From Lachnospiraceae bacterium AD3010 (GTDB taxonomy: Bacteria; Bacillota; Clostridia; Lachnospirales; Lachnospiraceae), in the NCBI GenBank assembly GCA_000622025.1, contig JHWU01000021.1, forward strand, positions 1 through 62,090: a stretch of 62,090 nt of DNA. The letters are read 5' to 3'. Below are positions 1 to 7,919 of this stretch, piece by piece. The notes below the pieces were generated by a model, which was not told the origin of the DNA, did no database searches, and worked only from the letters and a program-made list of their open reading frames with translations. Within the stretch, counting starts at the first letter, position 1. Each line of letters opens with the position of its first letter. A program made the position numbers and the translations under genes.

Positions 1-2
1 TG

Positions 3-479
3 ATCTATTTGATCTTTACTGACATTTACGTCTGTTTCTGGCTGGCAATGGCCATGCTGTTTTCGGTCTTTACCAGGCAGGCAACGACCTCGGCTCTTTC
101 TTCGATCGCCTTGTGGCTCTTTTTCGCGATTTTCATGAGCCTTTTAGCCGGAATTATGGCGAATGCGGCCTATCCTGTCAATACAGAGTATCAGCAGGCG
201 GTCAACGGCCTTAAAAACTATGACCTTAATCTTAACTTAAACCGTCTTTCTCCGTATTATCTTTATTCCGAGGCCGGTTCCGTGCTTATGAACCCCGCGA
301 CCAGGGCGATCAACGCCGTGTCCTACGCCCAGCTGGTAGGGGCACTGCGCGGTTACCTGCCGCTGGGTCAGAGCCTACTGCTGATCTGGCCTCATCTGGT
401 AGGACTGCTGGCGCTTACCTTTGCTGCGTTTACGATATCGTATGTGGGCTTTATGCGCCAGGAGATAAGAGGGAACTGA
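3..479 (+). CDS. ABC-2 type transporter permease, C-terminal part (5' end outside window)
   Basis: The reading frame is open to the window edge, so this is the C-terminal about 158 residues of a longer membrane protein. Three hydrophobic stretches are visible: one at the very start, one around residues 30-55 (ALSSIALWLFFAIFMSLLAG), and a last one near the C-terminus before a short basic tail (FMRQEIRGN). A soluble loop rich in Asn, Leu and Tyr separates the second and third. The pattern matches the permease subunit of ABC-2 exporters, whose last helices flank an extracytoplasmic loop. Substrate unknown. The ATPase partner is presumably upstream of the window. Confidence 0.7.
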   Translation: MYLIFTDIYVCFWLAMAMLFSVFTRQATTSALSSIALWLFFAIFMSLLAGIMANAAYPVNTEYQQAVNGLKNYDLNLNLNRLSPYYLYSEAGSVLMNPATRAINAVSYAQLVGALRGYLPLGQSLLLIWPHLVGLLALTFAAFTISYVGFMRQEIRGN

Positions 480-535
480 GTTCCCCTTGCTTCGGCTTAT
501 GCTGGTCGTGATATCAGGGCTGTCGTTTTATGGCG

Positions 536-1120
536 CTAACCCTTGCAATCCCATCTCCTTCGCTTATAATAAAAATGAATAGCGTATATAAAATGTGATA
601 AAATGATAAAGAAACGGAGGTGATCGATACGATGGCAACCGGCGGCAGTATTTCCATAATAAGTTGGAGCATTATATTGCCGCGTACCAAAAAAGCCGGC
701 TTTACGTCCCGGAAAAATACGCTGTCTGTCAGAATCTGAAATTCTAAAAAAAGACTCATCCATTCCTGCATTATTTAGAAATGTCCCGGTAATATAATCC
801 TCATATTTTTTGCCTGTAACCTCTTCAATGATCAATGCAAGAACATCGTAATTGATCGTTGCATATTCATATACTTCACCCGGAGCATGAGCCAGCTTGA
901 CATCAGCAATCCTCCTAACGGTTTCTTCCAAGGTGATCTCACCTTCACTGCCTTCCGGGATCACTGAGATGGTCCATACCGGAATCCCGCTTGAATGATC
1001 CATAAGATGCCTGACTGTGACTACAGCATCGGTGCCTTTATATTGTGGTTTGAACCAGTCAATATAGTTAGTGACGGATGAATCCAGATCTATCAAGCCT
1101 TCTCCTGTGATATAATTGAA
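536..1120 (-). pseudogene. Serine hydrolase (beta-lactamase/AmpC-like) remnant
   Basis: The frame reads LIDLDSSVTNYIDWFKPQYK and continues with HLMDHSSGIP and the Tyr-containing YEYATINYDVLALIIEEVTG, all typical of class C beta-lactamase-like serine hydrolases. The upstream part with the SxxK nucleophile is missing. The C-terminus leaves the family after FFGTRQYNAPTYYGNTAAG and runs into unrelated sequence. At the 5' side a different start with a good ribosome binding site (AGGAGG, ATG at 1132-1134) opens a frame of 11 codons ending in TGA, so a foreign gene start has been joined to internal hydrolase sequence. This is a decayed gene with deletions at both ends. Confidence 0.75.
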
Positions 1121-1172
1121 TTAGGCATAGAAAACCTCCTGAGGTGTGTTTGTTTTTTGTCAATTCAATTAT
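1111..1172. repeat. Inverted repeat TATAATTGAATT / AATTCAATTATA
   Basis: TATAATTGAATT at 1111-1122 is repeated as its exact reverse complement at 1161-1172, flanking the AGGAGG/ATG of the abortive 11-codon frame. This may be a remnant of an insertion sequence end or an operator over a promoter. Confidence 0.5.
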
Positions 1173-1279
1173 ACCAAAGGTGCGGGCTCTATGCCCTATT
1201 AATTTGCCGACATTGTTGAATTTTCAAGGTTCAGCACACCTTTTTGGTGTGGGAAGTTTTAGTCAGTAATAATTATCCG

Positions 1280-1313
1280 CCTGCGGAGACGTAAATCTCC
1301 GCAGGTTTTTATT
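1280..1313 (+). terminator. Intrinsic terminator
   Basis: A perfect 10-bp stem CCTGCGGAGA/TCTCCGCAGG with loop CGTAAA is followed by TTTTTATT. It points rightward although no intact rightward gene precedes it, so it probably belonged to sequence now deleted. It may also act weakly for the leftward gene ending at 1330. Confidence 0.8.
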
Positions 1314-1329
1314 AGGAGCTGCCAGAAAA

Positions 1330-1848
1330 TTAAATATACTGTGGCGATTTCTTCACTTCCCCTATGATCCTGTCAATAGCATCAAAATCAATGGTTGCAA
1401 TCCCGGTGTCATTCCGGGTGATCCTGGCTTCCACACCGGATTCAGATGAGAAGAGATCCGGGGATTCTGCTTCAATAGCAGATAAGGTGTCCAGGGATTC
1501 TATTATGGCATTCATAAGCTGGATAACATATAGGAGTCTCGCATGATGGAGGATATACCGCGTATCTGTCATAAGAGGGCATAAAAGAGAAAGCAGGATA
1601 CCGAGGACAAATATCATCACTGCGCCGAGTAGCGCATCAATGTTGCTGCGTCCTGCCAGAATAACTGCGAAATAGGTACAGTAAGCAGCACCAAAGGATA
1701 CAAATACTCTTGTGATTACTTCAGCCACAAGCCAGGGGAATTCTCTCCAGCCGTACCTCTGACATGCGCCAAGCATAAAGTCCAGCTTTTTCTTCGCAAG
1801 CTTAGCGTTTTCTATGGATTCTTTTGGACATATCATTTTTATAGTCAT
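1330..1848 (-). CDS. Hypothetical membrane protein (172 aa)
   Basis: No family is recognised. The N-terminal 45 residues are soluble and basic (MTIKMICPKESIENAKLAKKK). Two strongly hydrophobic segments follow at about residues 45-65 (VFVSFGAAYCTYFAVILAG) and 70-92 (LLGAVMIFVLGILLSLLCPL). The C-terminal half is amphipathic and acidic, presumably cytoplasmic. It is a monocistronic leftward gene separated from the H1-like gene by that gene's terminator. Nothing suggests enzymatic function. Confidence 0.65.
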   Translation of the reverse strand: MTIKMICPKESIENAKLAKKKLDFMLGACQRYGWREFPWLVAEVITRVFVSFGAAYCTYFAVILAGRSNIDALLGAVMIFVLGILLSLLCPLMTDTRYILHHARLLYVIQLMNAIIESLDTLSAIEAESPDLFSSESGVEARITRNDTGIATIDFDAIDRIIGEVKKSPQYI

Positions 1849-1855
1849 AGTACAC

Positions 1856-1888
1856 TTAAAAAGATAACCGGTGATCCGGAGACCACCG
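1856..1888 (-). terminator. Terminator of the H1-like gene
   Basis: On the minus strand the 8-bp stem CGGTGGTC/GATCACCG with loop TCCG lies just after the stop codon of the 1897-2457 gene and is followed by a short T-rich tract (GTTATCTTTTTAA). Confidence 0.6.
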
Positions 1889-1896
1889 ATTAGTTA

Positions 1897-2457
1897 TTAC
1901 ATCAGATTTGAAAGGGCTTTCTTAAGCTTTGCAATCTGTGCTTTTAATTCTTGATTCTCAGACTTCAATACTGCATTCCGTATTTCAAGAGCTGAGGGCT
2001 TATCTGATTTCTTGCTTGCAGTTTTAGCTGTTGCTGCCTTTGAGGTTGACTTGGTAGAAGTCTTTGTAGCAGCCCTAGAAGATGCCTTAGCAGTTGTCTT
2101 TGTATTTGTCTTGGCAGCTGCTTTCGTTGTTGTATTCTTGGCTGCTGTAGCAGTCTTTTTAGCAGCTGTCTTCGTGGACTTCTTTGCGGTAGTCTTAGCG
2201 GTGCTCTTTGCTGCAGTTTTTGACGTCTTCTTTGAAACTGTCTTGGTGCTCTTCTTCACAGAAACCTTCTTTGCAGCCTTTGCTGCTTTCTTCTCTTTGT
2301 TCATACCGCGGACAGTCGGATTACCTGCGCTCTTGTTCCACTGTGCAAGAGCCTGCCAGGAGATTCCAAGTTCCTTTGCCGCTGTCTGTACGCCGATCTC
2401 TTCAGCTCTTTTCACTGCATCTGCTTTCTGCTGTTCCGTATACTCGTTCTTTCCCAT
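1897..2457 (-). CDS. Histone H1-like Lys/Ala-rich protein with transposase-type HTH
   Basis: A 186-residue protein with three visible parts. Residues 1-50 form an HTH like that of IS3-family OrfA (YTEQQKADAVKRAEE followed by TAAKELGISWQALAQWN). Residues about 55-150 are a low-complexity tail of Lys, Ala, Thr and Ser repeats such as KKSTKT and AKTTAK, as in bacterial H1-like proteins. The last about 32 residues are a predicted leucine-zipper coiled coil (ALEIRNAVLKSENQELKAQI) like the zipper of OrfA. A paralogue with the same architecture lies at 24546-25079. Inference: a domesticated OrfA-like DNA binder with a flexible H1-like linker, acting in nucleoid compaction or regulation. Confidence 0.75.
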   Translation of the reverse strand: MGKNEYTEQQKADAVKRAEEIGVQTAAKELGISWQALAQWNKSAGNPTVRGMNKEKKAAKAAKKVSVKKSTKTVSKKTSKTAAKSTAKTTAKKSTKTAAKKTATAAKNTTTKAAAKTNTKTTAKASSRAATKTSTKSTSKAATAKTASKKSDKPSALEIRNAVLKSENQELKAQIAKLKKALSNLM

Positions 2458-2484
2458 AGTTCAATAATCCTTTAGTGCGGAGTC

Positions 2485-2525
2485 AACTGTTTCCGGCACG
2501 TATTTTATCACAGTTGCAGAGATCA
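2485..2525 (-). promoter_or_regulatory. Upstream region shared by the two H1-like genes
   Basis: The stretch CGGCACGTATTTTATCACAG followed by TTGCA, just upstream of this gene, recurs almost exactly at 25115-25142 upstream of the paralogue. On the minus strand it contains GATAAAATA, a plausible -10 region. The flanking sequence is less conserved, so the motif is probably the promoter or an operator. Confidence 0.5.
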
Positions 2526-2706
2526 AGGCAAATAATAGCCCATGAGATCTGCCTGCGGTGGCAGATTATGGAATTGGCAGTTATAATAATCAGTATAGAT
2601 TTGATCGGGACGGACATACGGTGAACATGAGACTGGGAGGTTCATATTGTGCACATTTTCTGGCGATATAGAGAAGTAGTTATACGGTTATGTTGTTTTC
2701 ATAAGG

Positions 2707-2961
2707 ATGTATTCTGTCTGGGATAATCAGGCATATAACGGTGGCGTAGTCCGGGTGTTGTATGGAGGAATCAATAAGACTTTTCTAGGGGATGTCTGGT
2801 TTGAACCTTATAAATCCGAAGAGAGTGCAAGGCGTAGCAGCAAAGCCTGGGAGAAGTGGATTAAGAAATTAGGAGAAATAGGTGAAGGGTGGAAGTATCA
2901 GGTTGGCGGAGTAATGCCAGTAACGGAGTCCATGTATGATGAGATGGAGAAGCAGTGCTAA
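2707..2961 (+). CDS. Hypothetical protein (84 aa)
   Basis: A small protein rich in aromatic residues, beginning MYSVWDNQAYNGGVVRVLYG and ending with an amphipathic helix (PVTESMYDEMEKQC). No signal peptide, membrane segment or recognised motif. The ribosome binding site is weak (AAGGATGT). Codon use resembles the neighbours. Function unknown. Confidence 0.5.
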   Translation: MYSVWDNQAYNGGVVRVLYGGINKTFLGDVWFEPYKSEESARRSSKAWEKWIKKLGEIGEGWKYQVGGVMPVTESMYDEMEKQC

Positions 2962-3089
2962 CAGGATGCTGAGATAATCAGCAAAATGCCGTTTCCCGGA
3001 TTATCGGGGGTAGTATCTAAAAGCATTGAGAAAGCCAACAAAAAAAGGTTTTTTAGGAGGATTAAATAGGAGACGGTACAGAAAGATAA

Positions 3090-3848
3090 ATGGACAGGAT
3101 CAGGGCGGAACAAGTCTTTAGGGATTATTCGGAAAAGTACGATACTTCCGATGTGAAGATCACTTTGAAGATTGATCATACATTTAGGGTTGCATGCATT
3201 GCAGACAGGATTGCGGTAAGTCTTAAGGCTGACCGTGACTTTGCATGGTTTCTCGGGCTTCTCCATGATATAGCCCGCTTTGAACAGCATACGAGATATG
3301 GCACATTCAAGGATGCGAAGTCTGTGGATCATGCAGAGTTTGGAGCGGATCTTCTTTTCAGGGGAGACAGGCTTATTGATGCTTTTCCAAAATACACAGG
3401 CATTCCCGACTGGGAAAGTGTGGCTGAAACGGCGATAAGGCTTCATAATAAACTTAATCTCCCGGAAGGACTGGATAAAACCACATATCTCTACAGCACC
3501 ATTCTCCGTGATGCGGATAAGTGCGACATATTCCGTGTGCTTACGGAACCACCGTTTGATGAAAGAAATGTGCGGATATGTGAAGCAGAAGATCCTGCAA
3601 GGGATGTGATTATGGACTGCGTAAGGGAACATAGATGCGTTCCGAGAACATTTGAGCGTACCGAGTTCGAGTCTCTGCTGTCACAATGCTGTATGGCTTT
3701 TGAACTTGTGTACCCCGAAAGCAGGAGGATCGTGTCAGAGCAGGGGTATCTTGATAAGCTCCTGGGCGTCGGAACCGAAGGATCAGCAAAAGACCAGATT
3801 GAAATGCTTAGGACAGAGATTAAGAAAGCATGGGAGGAAACGGAATGA
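3090..3848 (+). CDS. HD-domain phosphohydrolase
   Basis: A 252-residue protein with an HD-superfamily metal site in the N-terminal half: the HTFRVACIADRIA helix supplies the first His, LLHDIARFEQHTRYG carries the HD doublet, and VDHAEFGADLL supplies a further His. Asp163-like residues in ILRDADKCDIFR complete the pattern. Family members are metal-dependent phosphohydrolases of nucleotides or phosphoesters; the substrate here is unknown. Its stop overlaps the start of the ArsC-like gene (ATGA), so the two are translationally coupled. Confidence 0.8.
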   Translation: MDRIRAEQVFRDYSEKYDTSDVKITLKIDHTFRVACIADRIAVSLKADRDFAWFLGLLHDIARFEQHTRYGTFKDAKSVDHAEFGADLLFRGDRLIDAFPKYTGIPDWESVAETAIRLHNKLNLPEGLDKTTYLYSTILRDADKCDIFRVLTEPPFDERNVRICEAEDPARDVIMDCVREHRCVPRTFERTEFESLLSQCCMAFELVYPESRRIVSEQGYLDKLLGVGTEGSAKDQIEMLRTEIKKAWEETE

Positions 3849-4207
3849 ACAAAGTGTATTGTTATTCAAGATGTACAACTTGCAAAAAGGCTCTAAAATG
3901 GCTGGACGATAATAAGATCAGCTACGATGAGATCGACATCAAAGAAAAGAATCCCGATGAGAAAACCCTTCGGAAGCTTCATAAGAAGAGCGGGCTTCCG
4001 TTAAGGAAATTCTTTAATACCAGTGGGAAACTGTACAAGGAAATGGAGCTTTCAAAGAAGCTTAATGACATGAGTGAAGATGAGATGTTTAAGCTCCTTG
4101 CTTCAGACGGAATGCTGGTAAAAAGACCGATACTCATTACAGAAGAAAAAGTCCTTACCGGATTCAAAGAAGAAGACTGGAAAGAAGCCTGTGGGATTAA
4201 GGAATAG
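3845..4207 (+). CDS. ArsC/Spx-family protein
   Basis: A 120-residue thioredoxin-fold protein starting MNKVYCYSRCTTCKKALKWL. The CTTC motif at residues 10-13 is the redox or nucleophile site seen in Spx-like and YffB/ArsC-family proteins. KRPILITEEKVLTGF near the C-terminus is the conserved cis-Pro and substrate-binding stretch. This start was chosen over an in-frame ATG 15 bases upstream because GGAGG lies directly before it and it overlaps the HD gene stop by four bases. No arsenic-resistance genes are nearby, so a general arsenate-reductase-like or glutathione-independent redox role is more likely than a dedicated ars function. Confidence 0.85.
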   Translation: MNKVYCYSRCTTCKKALKWLDDNKISYDEIDIKEKNPDEKTLRKLHKKSGLPLRKFFNTSGKLYKEMELSKKLNDMSEDEMFKLLASDGMLVKRPILITEEKVLTGFKEEDWKEACGIKE

Positions 4208-4260
4208 GAAATATAATGTGAAACCATGTTTGATGGGAGAGATTTACACGAAATATCACT

Positions 4261-5190
4261 ATGAATAATATAAAACTTATCCGATTAGAGGATAGCGACA
4301 GGGAACAATTTATATTGGATAATCAGGAAGCCTTTAACTATGGGGCACTTGAAGAGTTCGGACTTCGGGATGATCATTTTGAAGAAGACGAGCAGATTAT
4401 TTCCAGGGAGACCATTGAGAAGTCAATTGATGGCGGTGAAGCATACCGGATCATGCTGGATGGCAGACCCGTTGGCGGTGTGGTCATCAGAGTTGAAGGT
4501 GAAAAGGGTGATCTGAGTATACTCTTTACTTCTCCAAAGGAGCATAGCAAGGGCGTGGGATATGCCGCCTGGTGTGAGGTTGAGAAGCTGCATCCTGAGG
4601 TAAAGGTATGGGAGACTGTAACACCGTACTTTGAGCAGAGAAATATTCATTTCTACGTTAATCGGTGTGGTTTTCATATTGTGGAGTTTTACAATAAGTT
4701 CCATCCTGATCCGAATGATCCTAAGGGTGAACATATGGATCCAGACCATCAGTTCCCTGATGGGATGTTCAGATTTGAGAAAGTAATAAAAGGGAGGCAG
4801 AAAATGAAAGTAGCAATTACATATGAAAACGGAGAGGTGTTTCAGCATTTTGGAAGAACACCACGGTTTAAGATTTATGAGATTGAGGACGAAAAGGTAA
4901 AGTCTTCACAGGTGATTGAAACAGGCGGGACAGGGCATGGTGCACTTGCCGGATTCCTTAGAGAACGTGGTGTAGAAGTAATGATATGTGGAGGAATAGG
5001 CGGTGGAGCAATCATGGCTATGGCTGAATCCGGTATTAGGGTGTATGCCGGTGCTTCCGGAAATGCTGATGAAGTGATCAAGTCTTATATTGATGGTTCG
5101 TTGACCGAAATCGGAGATGCAACCTGTGATCACCATGAGCATGAAGGGCATGATGAGCATGGATGTGGACATGGCGGATGTCATCATTAA
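4261..5190 (+). CDS. GNAT acetyltransferase fused to NifX/NifB-type Fe-Mo-cofactor-binding domain
   Basis: The 309-residue frame joins two unrelated modules. Residues 1-about 175 are a GNAT N-acetyltransferase (acceptor loop SPKEHSKGVGYAAW, C-terminal FYVNRCGFHIVEFYN). Residues 182-309 begin MKVAITYENGEVFQHFGRTP and match the dinitrogenase iron-molybdenum cofactor-binding fold of NifX/NafY/MTH1175-type proteins, ending in a His/Cys/Asp-rich metal-binding tail. An in-frame ATG at 4804 lies 8 bases after GGGAGG, so the second domain can probably also be made alone. Either a recent stop-codon-loss fusion of two genes or one gene with two products. No nif genes are nearby. Confidence 0.85.
   Translation: MNNIKLIRLEDSDREQFILDNQEAFNYGALEEFGLRDDHFEEDEQIISRETIEKSIDGGEAYRIMLDGRPVGGVVIRVEGEKGDLSILFTSPKEHSKGVGYAAWCEVEKLHPEVKVWETVTPYFEQRNIHFYVNRCGFHIVEFYNKFHPDPNDPKGEHMDPDHQFPDGMFRFEKVIKGRQKMKVAITYENGEVFQHFGRTPRFKIYEIEDEKVKSSQVIETGGTGHGALAGFLRERGVEVMICGGIGGGAIMAMAESGIRVYAGASGNADEVIKSYIDGSLTEIGDATCDHHEHEGHDEHGCGHGGCHH
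4793..4806 (+). promoter_or_regulatory. Internal ribosome binding site and start within the fusion gene
   Basis: AAAGGGAGGCAGAAAATG inside the GNAT-NifX frame has a strong Shine-Dalgarno sequence at good spacing to an in-frame ATG exactly where the NifX-like domain begins. It is what one expects at the start of a separate gene. Confidence 0.65.
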
Positions 5191-5227
5191 CATTCGGTAA
5201 AACCTACTATCAGAGAAAGAGAGCAAC

Positions 5228-5665
5228 ATGTTTGAAATAAAGGATTGTGTGGATTACGAAGTTGCGAAGAAGCTTATAAGGGAATACTCAGAGATTAAAG
5301 GTGCTGAGAGCTGTTTTGTATCGTTGGATAAGGAATTAGCTGATCTCGGTACATATTATAAAGATGGTGCCTTGTTAATTGGATTTGAAAATGAGAATCC
5401 TATGGCTACTATAGCAATCAGGCGAATTGATAAAGACACGTGCGAAGCAAAAAGACTGTATATTAAGCCTGATTATCGTGGCAAAGGTTACGCGAGAGTT
5501 CTTATGAATGAGATGTTGGACAAAAGCAAGGAATTAGGATTTAAGGAGGTCATATTTACTACCAAACCAGAAGTTATGAGTGTAGGATATGGACTTTATA
5601 AGCGTATGGGCTTTGAAGAAGTGAATTGTACTGATGGCGTGGCTTCTATGAGAATGATTTTGTAA
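5228..5665 (+). CDS. GNAT-family N-acetyltransferase
   Basis: A 145-residue single-domain GNAT. Acetyl-CoA-binding motif A is clear at residues 78-95 (AKRLYIKPDYRGKGYARVL, with the R/QxxGxG/A signature RGKGYA), and motif B follows (YGLYKRMGFEEV). The start has GAAAGAGAGC upstream. It follows the GNAT-NifX gene by 37 bases in a rightward run of small enzymes. Substrate unknown. Confidence 0.85.
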   Translation: MFEIKDCVDYEVAKKLIREYSEIKGAESCFVSLDKELADLGTYYKDGALLIGFENENPMATIAIRRIDKDTCEAKRLYIKPDYRGKGYARVLMNEMLDKSKELGFKEVIFTTKPEVMSVGYGLYKRMGFEEVNCTDGVASMRMIL

Positions 5666-5723
5666 ATAAAATAGAGCAGAAAATGTTAGGATATGGGCAA
5701 ACAAGAAACGGTATTCTGGAAAA

Positions 5724-6245
5724 ATGATTGTTCGTAAGGCTACTGCGGCGGACATTGATTCTGTCGAAAAAATATTTGATGAACTTCATACGTCAGAGGA
5801 AAAAGGAGAGATAACTGTCGGATGGATCAGAGGCGTTTATCCTGTCAGAAAAACCGCTGAGGATGCGTTGAAAAGAAACGACCTTTTTGTGCTGGAGGAC
5901 GGAACTGTCTTTGGAGCCGGAATCATAAATAATATACAGGTAGATTCCCACAAAATGGGATCCTGGGAATTTGATGCAGACGATAGTGAGGTCTGTGTCC
6001 TTCACACGCTCGTTATTTCCCCGCGAGCCGGAGGAAGAGGATATGGTAAACGGTTTGTGAAATACTATGAGGATTATGCAAGGGATCACGGCTGCTTTGA
6101 ACTTCGTATAGATACAAATGAACGTAATGCACGCGCCAGGGAAATGTATGCCAAACTAGGGTTTAAGGAAATTGGGATTGTGCCTACGGTTTTCAATGGG
6201 ATTCCAGGGGTGAATCTGGTTCTTTTGGAAAAGCGGTTGAGATAA
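5724..6245 (+). CDS. GNAT-family N-acetyltransferase
   Basis: A 173-residue GNAT. Motif A is at residues 93-112 (VCVLHTLVISPRAGGRGYGK, with RAGGRGYG as the pyrophosphate loop). DTNERNARAREMYAKLGFKE is the typical motif B region in which Asn and Tyr hold the cofactor. The protein starts MIVRKATAADIDSV, a common GNAT N-terminus. Third acetyltransferase domain in a row; they are too different to be recent tandem copies. Confidence 0.85.
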   Translation: MIVRKATAADIDSVEKIFDELHTSEEKGEITVGWIRGVYPVRKTAEDALKRNDLFVLEDGTVFGAGIINNIQVDSHKMGSWEFDADDSEVCVLHTLVISPRAGGRGYGKRFVKYYEDYARDHGCFELRIDTNERNARAREMYAKLGFKEIGIVPTVFNGIPGVNLVLLEKRLR

Positions 6246-6298
6246 AACTGAGAAGAACTCAAATGAGTATTATGGTTTGAAAAGGTGATGACAAGAAG

Positions 6299-7003
6299 AT
6301 GATCTATTACAACGATCTGCCGCTTGATGACGAAATACTGAGAGCTCTGGGAGAATTAAAGATTGACTATGTCTTCCAGCCAATTTTTGAAGCGGACGGG
6401 AAGACAATTTTTGCACGGGAAGCTTTAATGCGTCCTGCGGACAAAACTGTAACGGAGCTTATTGAAGAATATACGAAACTCGGAAAACTTCACATACTGG
6501 AAGTTGCGACCTTTTTCGGAGCCATGCAGGCCTACCAGCTGAGGGGATATGAATGCCGGATTTCTCTGAATTCGTTTCCGTCAGAGTATTTCACGCTTGC
6601 AGAGCAGAGGGCATTTGCAGAATACTATGGAAAAATGGACGGCCTGGGGATTATCGAAATACTTGAGTATCCCTATATTTCCGAAGAGGCAGTGGAGGCT
6701 AAAAGGGAAGCAACTTCAAGGCAGAGCCTGTGGATCGCTATAGATGATTTCGGTACCGGTATCAACAACATGGATGTGGTTGAAATGTATGATACGAAAA
6801 TTGTGAAGCTCGACCGCCATATGATAAGCGAAATAGACCATGAACCGGAGAAACAGGAGAACGTGAAGAAACTGGTTCAGGAGTTTCATTCACGAAAAAT
6901 GATGGTTCTCGCTGAAGGAGTGGAAGAGAAAGAGGAATTTGAATACCTAGTGAGACTCGGAATAGATCTTTTCCAAGGCTATTATCTGGCACTACCGGCG
7001 TAA
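6299..7003 (+). CDS. EAL-domain protein (cyclic-di-GMP phosphodiesterase)
   Basis: A 234-residue stand-alone EAL domain. The signature is intact: AREALMRP (EAL), SLNSFPSEYF, IIEILEYP, the DDFGTG loop with IDDFGTGINN, IVKLDRHM with the catalytic Lys, and LAEGVEEKEEF with the terminal Glu. All the usual metal and catalytic residues can be seen, so activity against cyclic-di-GMP is likely. No sensor domain is attached. Two further cyclic-di-GMP genes lie at 10149-15396, separated from this one by the first mobilisation module. Confidence 0.85.
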   Translation: MIYYNDLPLDDEILRALGELKIDYVFQPIFEADGKTIFAREALMRPADKTVTELIEEYTKLGKLHILEVATFFGAMQAYQLRGYECRISLNSFPSEYFTLAEQRAFAEYYGKMDGLGIIEILEYPYISEEAVEAKREATSRQSLWIAIDDFGTGINNMDVVEMYDTKIVKLDRHMISEIDHEPEKQENVKKLVQEFHSRKMMVLAEGVEEKEEFEYLVRLGIDLFQGYYLALPA

Positions 7004-7160
7004 GCATATCACAGCCTTCATGGGGCGTTGCGGGGCTCAGAGACCTTCCGGGAAGCCAAAACAAAAGAATGCCCCGCAGAGGGGGCAGCGGAAAACCGGA
7101 AACCCTTCAGACTTTTCCGGACTATAATATCGGAAATCGGGTTTCCGGGTTGGAGCGCGG

Positions 7161-7215
7161 GGCGCAAGGCGTCCGGGGGACGCCTGTTCTGCGCCGACCG
7201 GAGCGGAGCGGAGAC
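7161..7215 (+). repeat. Structured repeat, copy A
   Basis: Outer stem GGCGC/GCGCC encloses inner stem GGCGTCC/GGACGCC (loop GGG), then the tail GACCGGAGCGGAGCGGAGAC. Same architecture and orientation as copies at 9695, 31696 and 33528. It lies just beyond the 3' end of the leftward HU operon, in a 300-base GC-rich gap without a credible gene. Confidence 0.8.
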
Positions 7216-7247
7216 ATGCTTCCCCCGTCCATATTTACAATTCAGCA

Positions 7248-7279
7248 AATAAAAAGGAACCCCACCTGAGTGGAGCCCC
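7248..7279 (-). terminator. Terminator of the HU/mob operon
   Basis: Minus strand: 10-bp stem GGGGCTCCAC/GTGGGGTTCC with some wobble pairs and loop TCAG, followed by TTTTTATTT. It lies 26 bases after the HU stop codon. Confidence 0.75.
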
Positions 7280-7304
7280 AATATAATGATAAAAAAGAAC
7301 CAAC

Positions 7305-7589
7305 TTATTTCTTCTTTCCGTTTACGAGATCCTTAAGAGCCTTTCCTGCCTTGAATTTAGGAGCCTTGGAAGCGGCGATCTTGATCTCCTTGCCGGTCTG
7401 GGGATTGCGTCCCTTTCTTGCAGCCCTCTTGCCTACTTCGAAGGTTCCGAATCCTATAAGGGAAATCTTTCCGCCCTTCTTAAGCTCTTTAGCAACAACC
7501 TCAGTAAATGCCTTAACGGTAGCCTCGGTGTCCTTTTTTGAAAGCTTGGTTTCCTTTGCGATTGCCTCAACTAATTCTGTCTTGTTCAT
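7305..7589 (-). CDS. hup: HU-type DNA-binding protein
   Basis: A 94-residue HU/IHF-family protein at the family's normal length: [41 protein letters not shown] and the beta-arm region [20 protein letters not shown] are textbook. It bends and compacts DNA as a dimer. It is the last gene of the leftward mobC-mobA-small ORF-HU series, and an HU encoded with a relaxase may help assemble the relaxosome. A terminator follows at 7248-7279. The start has GGAGGAAACAC upstream. Confidence 0.95.
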   Translation of the reverse strand: MNKTELVEAIAKETKLSKKDTEATVKAFTEVVAKELKKGGKISLIGFGTFEVGKRAARKGRNPQTGKEIKIAASKAPKFKAGKALKDLVNGKKK

Positions 7590-7616
7590 GTGTTTCCTCC
7601 TTGAAAAATGTGATTT

Positions 7617-7790
7617 TTACTTCTCAGCTCTGCGTTCATACCGGTCCAGCCTATCCATCAGTGTTAACGGCATGGGTGCGCCGGATGATAAGAGACGCAG
7701 GGCGAGAGACCTGGCATCCGCGAGAAATGGATCACTCGTTTTCTCGTTAAGATGCAGCGCTCTGATCAGCTCCAAATTTTCTAAAGCCAT
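7617..7790 (-). CDS. Small hypothetical protein in the mobilisation module (57 aa)
   Basis: Reads MALENLELIRALHLNEKTSD and ends LMDRLDRYERRAEK; entirely soluble and helical, with many Leu and Arg. The start was set at 7790 because AGGAGAGTAACC precedes that ATG, although the frame is open 20 codons further. It lies between mobA and HU in the same direction. No counterpart is seen beside the second relaxase module. Function unknown. Confidence 0.6.
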   Translation of the reverse strand: MALENLELIRALHLNEKTSDPFLADARSLALRLLSSGAPMPLTLMDRLDRYERRAEK

Positions 7791-7919
7791 GGTTACTCTC
7801 CTTAATACAAGATATGGTATTCTCCGTGAGATATAATACCATATATCCACGGAAAATTCATCGTAAATATTCCTTTGCTATTCGTTTTTTATCTTACTTT
7901 CATCTTACTTACTTATTTA

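Noticed and set aside
2012-2467. Long rightward frame opposite the first H1-like gene, rich in Val, Ala and Phe
   Set aside because: It is the complement of the low-complexity Lys/Ala/Thr repeats, which rarely contain stops; no ribosome binding site or family. The same holds for 24643-24966.
7018-7281. Several overlapping short frames in the GC-rich gap before HU
   Set aside because: The region is explained by structured repeat A and the HU terminator; frames have Arg/Gly/Pro-rich composition and no ribosome binding sites.
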